From Cotesia glomerata (Eukaryota; Arthropoda; Insecta; Hymenoptera; Braconidae), in assembly GCF_020080835.1 (NCBI RefSeq), contig NC_058159.1, positions 1,116,001-1,180,000 of the forward strand: a stretch of 64,000 bases of DNA, read 5' to 3'. This document shows, piece after piece, positions 10,752 through 20,555 of the stretch. A model generated the notes under the pieces. It ran no database searches and had not been told where the DNA came from. It saw only the letters and a program-made list of their open reading frames with translations. The number at the start of each line of letters is the position of its first letter. The first letter of the stretch is position 1. Made by a program: the position numbers and the translations under genes.

Positions 10752-11449
10752 CACAGAAAGAAAGATTTCTTGACTGGAGAACAAAATTCTTGGCTCAAGT
10801 AAATTTTCGGTCGCCCGAAGGAAGACCAAAGTTGTCTTGGCTGAAGTAAAAATTTTTCTTGAAATTCTATTCTTGGTGGAAGTCATTTTTTCTTTATTCA
10901 AATTATCATAAATACTTGATACAAGAAATTTTTATATTTGATCAAGATTTTTAGATACTTTAGGAAAGCAGTGCCACCTACTTCAGCTGAGAAAAAAATT
11001 TTCTCATCTTGAGAAAATTTTTCTCTTGAATATTTGATACCCACTTTATTTTATTTTAGCGTGCAATTATACATATTGAATGAAAAAAAAATGATTCAAT
11101 ATTATTTGATCTTCTCATTTGACATGTTAGTCAATAGAAATATTAATGAAAATTTACTATCAAGATATTTAATTTTTTGGAGCAAGAGAAAAATTTTCTC
11201 AAGACAAGAAAATTTACTTCTGTTAAGAACTTAATTTTTTGGAGCAAGAGAGAAATTTTCTCAAAACAAGAAAATTTTCTTGATTTAAATAAATTGTCTT
11301 GGATCAAGATACGTATTTCTTGAAGCAAGAGAATTAATTTTGTTGGGATAAGTGAAATTTCTTGTGTCAAAAAAAAATTTTTTTTTCGCCCAAGTAAATA
11401 ATTATGAAGAAAAATATTTTCTTGGCTCAAGTGAACCTTTCTTTCTGTG
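10752..11449. mobile_element. MITE with CACAGAAAG termini
   Basis: Starts CACAGAAAGAAAGATTTCTT, ends CTTTCTTTCTGTG, and has the dinucleotide CA on both sides. The interior is full of TTCTTGA and CAAGAAA words, alternating in orientation. No transposase frame. It resembles the elements at 1-136, 9060-9215 and 59579-60391 in its interior, but its termini differ. Confidence 0.7.
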
Positions 11450-11742
11450 CAGGTTGTACTGTACTGAGATTCAGTTTGACAGTGACGTGTGTAAAATGGA
11501 TCAACTTTATTTAATTAATGAATTATTTAGAAAAATGTACGCAGTAACAACAATTTAATTTGATTTTTATTAATTATTGTTAATTTTCAGATAATATGCT
11601 CGTTTTTTCTATTTTTAACCGAGAATAATCTTTATTATGTTTGTTGAATTCAAGAAATTTCAGTTTTATTTAATCTAAAAATTAAAAAAAAAATGTTATT
11701 TAATTATTTTTTATTTGATTTTACATTAATTTTTTTTTATTT

Positions 11743-11817
11743 GATGCCTGCCCCCCCCCTCCCCCTTGACTAGCAGCACTCGCTTCGCTCGTGCCGCAAA
11801 TGTCGGGGGCAGGCATC
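11743..11817. repeat. small G/C-rich inverted repeat
   Basis: Arms GATGCCTGCCCCC and GGGGGCAGGCATC are perfect complements around a 49-nt loop containing CACTCGCTTCGCTCGTG. It is unusual in base composition for this AT-rich region and is probably a small foldback element. Confidence 0.6.
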
Positions 11818-11887
11818 GATTTTTTTTCGATACAGTACATGAAATATTTTACGTACTTTCGACCGGCTATAAAGAAAAATAGTATAC

Positions 11888-11979
11888 ACTACACGGGCAG
11901 AAGTTTGAGAGCTCTGAACTGCGCGCCGTGATCACGGCGCGCAGTGCAGAAATCTCAAACTTTCTGTCCTAATAGTGTA
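11888..11979. mobile_element. small palindromic MITE with CGCGCCGTGATCACGGCGCG core
   Basis: Outer arms CAGAAGTTTGAGA and TCTCAAACTTTCTG pair, and the centre is a perfect GC-rich palindrome around GTGATCAC. It lies just downstream of the donor of the 12003-12590 exon, within the putative intron. Confidence 0.6.
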
Positions 11980-12002
11980 ATATACTATTGTTAAATACTA
12001 AC

Positions 12003-12590
12003 TTGTAGCAAACATCTTCCAGTAGTGATTGACGAGACGTAGTGAGTTTCATTTTCTTGTCTAAGTCGTAGGACACCAGTTGTCTCCAGCAATAGATTAT
12101 AATTAATGTGTTCGTTAAGCATAGTCAAATCATCTTGATTGAGCACTTTACTGATTAATTTTTGGCTCTTTACTATTTGACACGCTTTAACAATCCCGTA
12201 AGAATACTTTTCCCGAATGTAATAAGGACTAATGTCAAATAAATTGTCCTTATTTGTGAAGTTAAAAATTTTTGATAAATCCAGTTTTTCTTCATCAACG
12301 TTCACTGATGGATAATAGTACGATGCTAATGATTTAAAAGGTAAACAAATTTTCTTTTCGATACTTATCTGCTCAACGCTTGCTATATTAATTCCGATAA
12401 AATGTGAAGCATTGTTATTATAACCATTAAATATTCCACCGTATGTTTCAGTAGACTTAGGGTTCAAATAATTTATGTTAATTGTGTCACCGGCAGATAA
12501 ATCAGCCATTTTTTTCTTTAAAGCGACAATATTTGTTGCAAAAAGTGCAAGTATGATAATTGAGAAAATTTTAGTTTTTATCGCGTACAT
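12003..12590 (-). CDS. signal-peptide exon of the secreted-family gene
   Basis: The open frame from ATG at 12590 has a classic signal peptide (KTKIFSIIILALFATNIVA, residues 5-23), then a domain beginning AGDTININYL, a lysine-rich KKICLPFKSLASYYYP segment and a closing ETHYVSSITTGRCLLQ. At residue 196 there is a donor, GTTAGT, at the same place in the domain as the donors at 7983 and 5227. Read through, the frame stops three codons later, giving a 199-residue secreted protein. Spliced, it fits the acceptor at 8798 in phase 0, across an intron of about 3.2 kb loaded with MITEs. Both readings are possible and I favour splicing. The family is unrecognised. Confidence 0.65.
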
Positions 12591-12599
12591 TTTTATAGT

Positions 12600-13156
12600 G
12601 AATTGCTTTTAAAATGTTCTTTAACTAAGACGTAGCTCACAGAAATACAAATGACAATTTTTTAACTAAAGCTGAAGAATATATCTATTATCTGCAATTT
12701 AATTGGTAAGAGAAAAAAAACCTCAACATTATTAAATTTTGTGCTTTAAAACTGAGTTATTTTTGAGTAATTTATAATCTTTCGGGATTATTAACTTTAT
12801 TTTTTTTTTTTTTTTTTTTAAATTATTGTTATAAAAGTATAAAAATAAAAGTTGGAAAAACACCAAAATTTTATTTTTTAAGCTATTAAATGATAATTAA
12901 TAAACTAATTTTATATTGTATGTCACAACTGCGCAACTTATTGTCTTTAAAGAATTAAAAAAATGCTATTAATTAATAGCAATAGTAATTACTTTTTTTG
13001 ATAATGTTAATAATAATCTTGAGGTCATAAATTTCAAAGGAAATATTAATTTAAAGCCTATTTTTATAAGGTTATTTTTATTAGACAGAAAAAGTAGAAA
13101 ATTCAAACAAAACTGAGTTCGAGCAATTGTCAAGTTTTGATATTAGAAAAATAATT
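12600..13156. other. non-coding stretch upstream of the secreted-family gene
   Basis: AT-rich, no supportable frame. It should contain the promoter of the exon at 12590, but I see no clear TATA plus initiator arrangement. Confidence 0.35.
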
Positions 13157-13205
13157 ATTATGATAAGTATTTAGGCTGCATTCGAAAATGCTCTATCTTT
13201 AGATA
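13157..13205 (+). repeat. Helitron 5' fragment
   Basis: TATTTAGGCTGCATTCGAAAA and GCTCTATCTTTAGATA match the 5' leader of the complete palindrome-array Helitrons (for example around 15760). It is immediately followed by the phrase GGGGGCGTCCATAAATTA and a C-rich run, probably the end of another repeat. Confidence 0.55.
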
Positions 13206-13494
13206 GGGGGCGTCCATAAATTATGTGAGGCATTTTTGAGAATTTTTTAACCCCCCCTCCCCTAATCTCGCGCGAGATTATTCAAAATTTATGTTTTGGT
13301 TGTAAACGGGTTGGATTATTGAGAAAAAAAGTGCCATTCGGCTACACCCGACATGGATAGGTAGATTTCTTGTTTGAATATTGAAAAAAACACGTTATTA
13401 AAAGGCCGTAATGTCCTAAAATTCATTTTTTATTATATTTTTGCAAATAACGATATGAGACTGACTATAGCAAATAGATATTTAAAGACATCTA

Positions 13495-13900
13495 CCTAAA
13501 AATAATAGTTTAAAAAAACTAAAAACACGCTTTTTATAGAAAACCAAACTAAAAAATAGAAAATAAATTTAAATTAAGAATAGTGTTAAAAATTTCAATA
13601 AATATAAATTAATAATAGTGTAAATAAAAAAAATGTATTTTATTTTAAAAAAAGCGTGAGGTGCATGGTGTCAATAGTTATAAATATTTTATTGACAGAT
13701 ATGAGTAGAGTGATTATCATTTTGATAATATCTTAAAAGCACCCACGCTTTTTAAAATAAAATACATTTTTTTTTATTTACACTATTATTAATTTATATT
13801 TATTGAAATTTTTAACACTATTCTTAATTTAAATTTATTTTCTATTTTTTAGTTTGGTTTTCTATAAAAGCGTGTTTTAGTTTTTAAACTATTATTTATT
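13495..13900. repeat. large foldback, 160-bp arms
   Basis: Arms 13495-13658 and 13743-13900 are near-perfect reverse complements (markers: AAAACACGC, GAAAACCAAACTAAAAAATA, TAAATTTAAATTAAGAATAG, GTATTTTATTTTAAA), with a spacer of about 84 bp. A third partial repeat of the outer end, TTTATAAAAGCGTG, follows at about 13920-13965. Confidence 0.8.
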
Positions 13901-13982
13901 TTTACTTTTAGTTTGGTTTATTTATAAAAGCGTGATTTTTTAGTTTTTTTAAACTATTATTTGTTGATTATCAAAAATATTC

Positions 13983-14220
13983 AGGCGCGCAAATTACCCA
14001 CGGAGAGTTACATACTGACATACTGACATACAAGTGAAGCTAATAAAAAATGATTATTTATAAATATTATAAATACGGGGAATCAGAGTTCGATTTCGGA
14101 GAGCGAGCCTGAGAAACGGCTACCAGAACCAAGGAAGGCCGCAGGCGCGCAGATTACCCACGGAGAGTTACTGACAAACTGACATACAAACTGACATACA
14201 AGTGAAGCTAATATAAAGCG
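13983..14220. repeat. direct repeat pair, GCGCGCAAATTACCCACGG
   Basis: The phrase GGCGCGCA.ATTACCCACGG, then GAGAGTTAC, a stretch of CTGACATA words and ACAAGTGAAGCTAATA, occurs at 13983-14045 and again at 14143-14210. It is probably a tandem fragment of a transposon end. Confidence 0.65.
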
Positions 14221-14454
14221 TGTAAAAAATAGGATTTTTTACATATAAAAGTCATTTGATGATAAAAGCTAAAATTTAATTTATTATTGATTTTTTTTGA
14301 ATTTTCTCAACTACGAAATAAATTGAAAAAAGTATTAAAAGTCGACGAACAATAGTTTAAATTGAAGATAATTAAACATATTATGACAAAATTGTATTAA
14401 AATTACGACATGAGACCGGCTACCACCGATAGATTTCTAAAGAAATCTATACCT

Positions 14455-14771
14455 AAAAAATTTGACTTTTGGATAATAATAAGACGCTAAATCTTCAAAC
14501 GGCAAGCAAATATTTTTTTCTATACTGATTTGCTTAAGGCCAGCCAAAAGTTTAAGTTCAATTAAATGCGAAGCTTTACCATTAAATATGTCGCCGAACG
14601 TTTCAGTCGACTCGGCGTTAAAATTATTAATGTTAATTAATTAGAAGAATTAATGTTAATTATATCCCCGGCGGATAACTCAGCTATTTTTTTTTCAAAA
14701 GCTTTATTATTTGTTGCAAAAAGTATCATTATGGTAATTAAAAACAGTATTTTATCTTTTATTAGATACAT
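14455..14771 (-). pseudogene. broken copy of the signal-peptide exon
   Basis: From an ATG at 14771 the minus strand encodes a hydrophobic leader and EKKIAELSAGDIININ, closely matching the exon at 12590 (KKKMADLSAGDTININ). A 23-nt insertion carrying a 13-bp direct repeat (AATTAACATTAAT) then introduces a stop and a frameshift. Homology continues in the shifted frame (STETFGDIFNG, KQISIEKNICLPFEDLASYYY) and ends at about 14458, where repeat sequence takes over. It is a duplicated and inactivated paralogue. Confidence 0.8.
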
Positions 14772-14779
14772 TTTTTAAA

Positions 14780-15598
14780 TTTTTAAACTTTTTATTTCAA
14801 CTACCGACAAATAACTAATAAAAGATTGAAAAGCTTAAAAAATTGAAGCCTCAAAATAAAAAAAAAAAAAAGATTTGTTGACTCATTAAATGACTTCGGG
14901 CTACAATATTTTTAATTAATTCGATAAAACTCTAACTATCTTCATAACGAAGCTTTTAAAATTTATTTTTAAACAATATTGTCGCTTTTGTGTTGAAAAA
15001 TTAATAATTTTTATGGTCTGTTAAATTTTTTATAAAATTATTAATGCATAGCTTACCCAGAAATGAAAAAGATACTTAATTCATACAGAATATTACGTGA
15101 AGAATATTAACCATTATTATTTATTACATTTAATAATTAGTCATTAAAATTATGTAACGAAAACCAATAAAAATATCCGTCAGTCCCTTTTGTGTAACGG
15201 TTGAAGAGCACTAAAAAAAATAAAACAGTAGTATTTATGCTGGAAGATTGGAGAAATAAATTACAACACCTATTCTCTTTTCTCTCACTGCTTTACATTT
15301 ACTAGCAATATAAATTCTAGCCCATTGGATTAGATGGTTTTATGATTTTACTATTACTACTGTAAAATAGTGTGAATAACCATTGAAAATTTCTATACTC
15401 TGAGCGTAAGAATGTACAGAGATTTTATGACCCTAGATGGTAGATGGTAGATGGTAATGTCCACACAACACTTTCTTCAGAATTTCGTTTCTGTTTTATT
15501 ATACTAAACAATAGTGACACCATCACTGTCGTTGGAAATATGCCATGTTAAAAAACAACAACAACAACTTAACAATAAAATAATAATAATAATAATAA
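14780..15598. other. non-coding stretch
   Basis: AT-rich. It has a short tandem AGATGGTAG-type repeat near 15435-15453 and an (AAT)n run at about 15577-15597, directly before the Helitron that starts at 15599. No supportable gene. Confidence 0.4.
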
Positions 15599-16644
15599 TC
15601 TAGATTAATAAGAGAATAAGAAAAATTTTGTTTCGAGGATAGTCACATGATAAAATCAGTTTTTTAAGTAAAATTAAGTGTCATTGCAAAGGTCTTGATT
15701 TAAATTTGTGTCTTAAAGATTTCATTTCATTCTCAATGATAGTCAGTTTATGGTGATAAGTATTTAGGCTGCATTCAAAAATGTTCTATTTCTATATAGC
15801 TAATTAAGAAATGACCTTTTATCTTATGAACTATTGACATTTTTAAATATATAAGCTCATTCCGATGTTATACTCGTCGAGACCTTTCATTTGAGTACCC
15901 ACATCAATTTTTCATATATTTTATATATTTATATATATGTATATATGAAAAATATATCAAAAATGCATGTGGGTACTCAAATGAAAGCTCTTGATGAGTG
16001 TAACATAGGGATGAGCTTATATTTTTAAAAATGTCAACATTTAAGAAAGTACAGTGCAATTTAACAATTATCTTGTGAAATATTGACATTTTTAAAGATA
16101 TAAGCTTACCCCGACATTACACTTATCAAGACCTTTCATTTGAGTACCCACATCAATTTTTCATATATTTATATATATTACATATATGTATATATGAAAA
16201 ATATATAAAAATGCATGTGGGTACTCAAATGAAAGCTCTTGATATGTGTAACATCAGGATGAGCTTATATATTTAAAAAAGTCAATATTTAAGAAAGTAC
16301 AATGTAATTTAACAAATATTTTGTGAAATATTGACATTTTTTAAAATATAAGCTCATCCCGATGTTGTACTCATCGAGACCTTTCATTTGACTACCCACA
16401 TCAATTTTTGATATATTTTATATATTTATATATATGTATATATGAAAAATATATGAAAAATGCATGTGGGTACTCAAATGAAAGCTCTTGATGAGTGTAA
16501 CATCGGATGAGCTTATATCTTAAAAAAAGTCAATATTTAAAAATGTACAGTGCAATTTAACAAGTCATTAATTTAATAAAGCAAAATTTTTTTATTTATA
16601 GTTCACAAATCACAGCGGTTACATAGTGACTGCAAGGTTGCTAG
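15599..16644 (+). mobile_element. non-autonomous Helitron with palindrome array (complete)
   Basis: Starts A|TCTAGATTAATAAGAGAATA, with a leader containing TCATTGCAAAGGTCTTGATT and TTTAGGCTGCATTC, then three palindromic units. It ends with a hairpin (GGTTACATAGTGACTGC, one arm decayed), AAGGTTGCTAG and T. The start, end and A/T insertion site are as expected for Helitrons. No Rep/helicase gene inside. Confidence 0.85.
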
Positions 16645-17444
16645 TTATAATTATTATTATTCTGTTAATGCAGAGTGTTTTAAATTCCTTTCGCTGCGAC
16701 GTGAAAAGGTATTATTGATGAAAATCCATCGAAACTTTCTTTTTTTCCATTATTTTAATAATTATTTATCGCTTTTCATTTTTATCCTAATCCAGCGTGT
16801 CTCAGGTCATAAGTTACAAGTTAGTAATTTATTACACCGTTTCTGTAAGTGAGTGAGCTAATGGCCAAGTAATCCATCATATCAAAAATTTTTTTTTATA
16901 TTCTTCTTTCGTTCTATTATGCAATTAATTAAATTAATACTTAACCTTTTCGTTACATTACTCAGGCTTGTTCGTCTGTTGATTTTCATCGGTAATTAAA
17001 AAACAGTGTTACCACTTTACACTGCAATAATTAAATATTTATAATAGTAAGCTATAATTATTTCCTAAAAGTTTTAAATTTTAATAAAATATCTTTATGA
17101 TTTTATTTTAAAACTTAAAATATACAATAACAATCTTTTGAAAGCACGTAAAATATGAAGAATATTATTAATGTTAGTTGTTAATTAAAGTAAGTATAAT
17201 ATAATATAATAGTAATAACAATAATAAAAGGTAGATTAAATAATCTTATAGGGAAGAAATAATAAAATATATATATAGCTATAGATAGATATATATTTTA
17301 CAGCAATTTAAAACGACACGATCACGACAGTGAGAATAGTACAATAAACTTATGTAATTTACTTAGTATTATCATGTCTACGGGATGAATTATGCTATCT
17401 CACTATATATCCAAGCATGCTATTAATACATCCATATATATATA

Positions 17445-17510
<66 letters not shown>

Positions 17511-17660
17511 AGCAAGTCAAGTAATATTAGTAGACAATTGTAATAATAATAATTAAATAAAAAGGAAACTTTTATTTATTATACTCAGTAAATAATTTTG
17601 TCAGTTTTTATATTTCTGTCGACAATTTATGAAAAAAAAAATAACTCGACATATGTAAGG
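16645..17660. other. non-coding stretch with (AT)n tract
   Basis: No supportable frame. A TA microsatellite lies at about 17434-17508. The remainder is AT-rich unique-looking sequence. Confidence 0.4.
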
Positions 17661-17686
17661 TAAAAGCCCCAATAGATGATCATGTA

Positions 17687-18392
17687 CACGGAAAGAAAAT
17701 TAAAGGAGTTTTTACTATTTTACTATTGTAATTTTTACTAAATAAAATAGTAACGGTGGACTGTACTTCTCATTTAGTAATTTTTACGATCTACTATTGT
17801 AAATTTTATCCAAAACAAATAAGGCTAGCAAGAGTCTTAAAAAGTCGAATACTATAGAGCAAATTATACAATATGTGTTTGTGAACTTTACAATTCAACT
17901 ATTGTAAAAATTCACAGTTGGTTTTTTTAAAAGAAATATTAGGGAGGGAGAGAGGTAGAAGGTTGGACTAATTGGTACCTGTTCAGTAATCGAAAAAAGA
18001 AACCGACCTTTTCGTGCTATCTGGGAATCGAACCCAGAACTCTGTATTGGCAGCCAAATACTCTCCCTCTACGCTATCCGAAGTAAACAAAGACCCATAT
18101 CCTTCAAAATTTACATAAACTCAGAGTCTAGCGCTGTGCACGGCCATCACTCACACTAATTGAGAAACATTCCAATTCAACTATTGTAAAATTTGCTATA
18201 GTTCTATTGGAAAGATACAGAGGCAGCACTGGAAATTTTCATCTCTTACTTTTTACAATAGTAATATCGTATTTTTTCATGAATAAATAGTATTTTTTTT
18301 CTTCTAAAATATTTGACAATTAATAGTAATAAAAGTATAGTCCAGATTTACAATAGTTGTATCGTAAATTTTCCCATAAATTTTTTCCCGTG
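17687..18392. mobile_element. MITE with CACGG termini and a tRNA-like core, copy 2
   Basis: Second copy of the element at 657-1357, same ends and same interior order, again between two TA dinucleotides. The host sequence is one arm of a palindromic element, which shows the ends and the target duplication directly. Confidence 0.85.
18013..18079 (-). other. tRNA-like sequence inside the second MITE copy
   Basis: Same box A/box B arrangement as 980-1046, box B core GGTTCGATTCC. A few base changes in the anticodon region separate the copies, which argues against selection as a tRNA. Confidence 0.5.
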
Positions 18393-18505
18393 TACCAGTA
18401 TATGATCACTCCATGTATTTGTATACCTATATTTATGAATATAGATGTACAAATACATGGAGAGATCATATACTGGTACGTGATCATCTATTGGGGCTTT
18501 TACCT

Positions 18506-18772
18506 TATATAATAAATAATAAAAGTAGCGGATGTAATTATTATTATTACAGTCACATTAATATAAATACTTAATTATTACTGTACGTGTATAAAAAATA
18601 ATTTGAATTGATGGCATTATAGTAGTCTCTTTACTTAGATACTTGACAGTGAAAGCTTTGGAGTTTCGCTTGAGTAATTTATCGGTACGCTTGTATTACG
18701 TTTGTGTGATATTGATGGAAGTTAATAGGGATGGTGTGATAATCAACGGACCGTGAATAGACGTCAGTTAGA

Positions 18773-18843
<71 letters not shown>

Positions 18844-19186
18844 CAGTAATATGTCCGACTGTTTTTATTTTTATGGATTATAAATAGATTTTACGGGGTA
18901 AAACGGCATTAACATACTTCATTTTAGTTATTTATAGTGCAATTGACATTAAATATTTGGTATCAATATAAATTTCTAAAAAACAAGGACCAAAATTTCA
19001 CTTGCAGATAAAGATTTTATTGAAAGTGTATCAATTTCTATTTCATTCATTAGAGAGTGAGTTTTTTAATTTTAATAAGGTTTAAATGAATATTGAATAA
19101 AAATATTCATATTGAGATTTTTAGTTTTTCTTTCACTGATCTAATTAATAAGAAATCGAAAATAATTTTTTTTGAATTTTAAATAA
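18506..19186. other. non-coding stretch with (AT)n tract
   Basis: A pure TA microsatellite lies at about 18775-18842. Otherwise AT-rich sequence with no frame or recognisable repeat. Confidence 0.4.
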
Positions 19187-19625
19187 TCTATATTATTAAG
19201 AAAACTAGCAAGTCACCCAGGTATTTAACAAAAGTGTTTGAATTAATTATGATGTAATATAGCCCATGTCGTCAGGAGATAGTGTAACTTCCCAAGGGTG
19301 AAAAAATTTTTTAAATCGGTTCAGTAGTTTTGGAGACTATTCAATGTAAACAAACAATCAAATTTTTCATTGTTATGATATAAGTATAGATTATTTTTAA
19401 TTTAATATTTTTATTTTGAAATTAATGGTTTTAAGTTTTGATATTACGGCACACAAACTAAAAGATCTAATTCATACTAATTCGCCGTAATTCACGCAAA
19501 TTCAGGGACACAGACTGAAAGATCTAATTTATACTCATTCTAATACAGGGCGAATCCTGATGAATTAGATAATTAATTCAAAAATTTTTGTTAAATACTC
19601 GTGCGAAGCCGGGGCGACCTGCTAG
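19187..19625 (+). mobile_element. short non-autonomous Helitron, second family
   Basis: Starts A|TCTATATTATTAAGAAAACT and ends GCGAAGCCGGGGCGACCTGC followed by TAG|T, a G/C-rich end with a CTAG terminus of the kind I know from insect Helitrons. The interior has CGGTTCAGTAGTTTTGGAGA and AAACAAACAATCAAATTT. Its 5' start is shared with the palindrome-array family but its interior is not. No coding capacity. Confidence 0.65.
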
Positions 19626-20312
19626 TATTATATAGATAGATAGATAGATAGATAGATATATATTTATTTGTCCTTAGAGCCGAAGCTCCCTCAAGACCAT
19701 CAATAAGCAATACATTTTATATATATATATATAAGTATACAGTATAAAAATACAATTACAATAGTACTGTAAGTTTGATAATATAACAACAGCAAGGTTT
19801 TAAAGTTACCTAAATACAATAAAGTTACTTAATAAATTTACAGTAGTTAGTTAGTAAATTTATTAACACTTTGAGACACTTTGAAACAGAAATTATAATT
19901 AATTAAACAAATATAATAATGATTTTAATTGTCATTAGCCAGAAAAAATGAAAAAGATGCATTTTGAAATTCAGGAAGATTATCTACAGTTGTCAGCCCA
20001 GGTGGCAACGAGTTTCAGATAAGTATACCATTGATTATAAAAGATTGTTCATACATATTACTATTTGCTCTTGGCAAACGCAAGTAATCTTGCCTAATAT
20101 CACCTCTACGCATTGATACATTAAGATATTGAAGTCCTGGGCCAAACAACTGCCGATAATTTAGCCTTATTTCTTTAAAAAACAAACATGCTATGAAATA
20201 ATCTCTTCTCTTACTTAATTTTAACCACCCTAATTTATTATAATACGGGGTTACATGTTCATATCTGGATAATTTGAAAATAAATCTTACGCAAGAATTT
20301 ATTTTTCTTTGC
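19626..20312 (-). pseudogene. 3' fragment of a non-LTR retrotransposon (LINE)
   Basis: The minus strand encodes the C-terminal tail of a LINE ORF2: RLQRKINSCVRFIFKL, YEHVTPYYNKLGWLKL and KRRDYFIACLFFKEI, then RLPRANSNMYEQSF, a pattern I know from jockey-like elements. A TGG-to-TGA change at about 20014 stops the frame; in the same frame NSLPPGLTTVDNLPEF follows, to a TAA at 19925. A 3' untranslated region ends in a (TATC)n tail at about 19626-19660. The reverse transcriptase core is missing; the element is 5'-truncated at the (AT)n tract. Dead copy. Confidence 0.75.
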
Positions 20313-20315
20313 AAC

Positions 20316-20319
<4 letters not shown>

Positions 20320-20392
<73 letters not shown>

Positions 20393-20401
20393 ATATATAT
20401 A

Positions 20402-20490
<89 letters not shown>
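20320..20490. repeat. long (AT)n microsatellite
   Basis: About 170 bp of almost pure TA, with single interruptions near 20391-20405 and 20451. It lies between the LINE fragment and a half Helitron unit. All reading frames through it are Tyr/Ile repeats and not genes. Confidence 0.95.
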
Positions 20491-20499
<9 letters not shown>

Positions 20500-20555
20500 G
20501 ACATATAAAAAATGCATGTGGGTACTCAAATGAAAGCTCTTGATGAGTGAAAATA
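20491..20555. repeat. half palindromic unit of the Helitron array
   Basis: AAAAAATGCATGTGGGTACT followed by CAAATGAAAGCTCTTGATGA is one arm of the array unit, without its partner. The preceding (AT)n tract looks like an expanded spacer of the unit. Confidence 0.6.

Larger units (their letters stand above)
17660..18505. mobile_element. foldback element interrupted by a MITE
   Basis: GGTAAAAGCCCCAATAGATG at 17659-17678 is the exact reverse complement of the sequence ending at 18505. Inner arms containing CAGTATATGATCACTCCATG and its complement surround a short AT loop at about 18430. The left arm is split at 17687-18392 by the CACGG MITE; removing it, with one TA, restores symmetry. Confidence 0.8.

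Noticed and set aside
4918..14771. Polydnavirus or other viral origin for the secreted family
   Set aside because: No viral gene, excision motif or segment structure was recognised; introns and paralogous exons fit an ordinary host gene family.
15904..16089. Repeated 60-codon frames with the phrase CYTHQELSFEYPHAFLIYF (also at 6654, 24044, 28884, 41916, 42522 and 57280)
   Set aside because: These are readings through the palindromic arms of the Helitron units, present in both orientations, with no start context or conservation beyond the DNA repeat.
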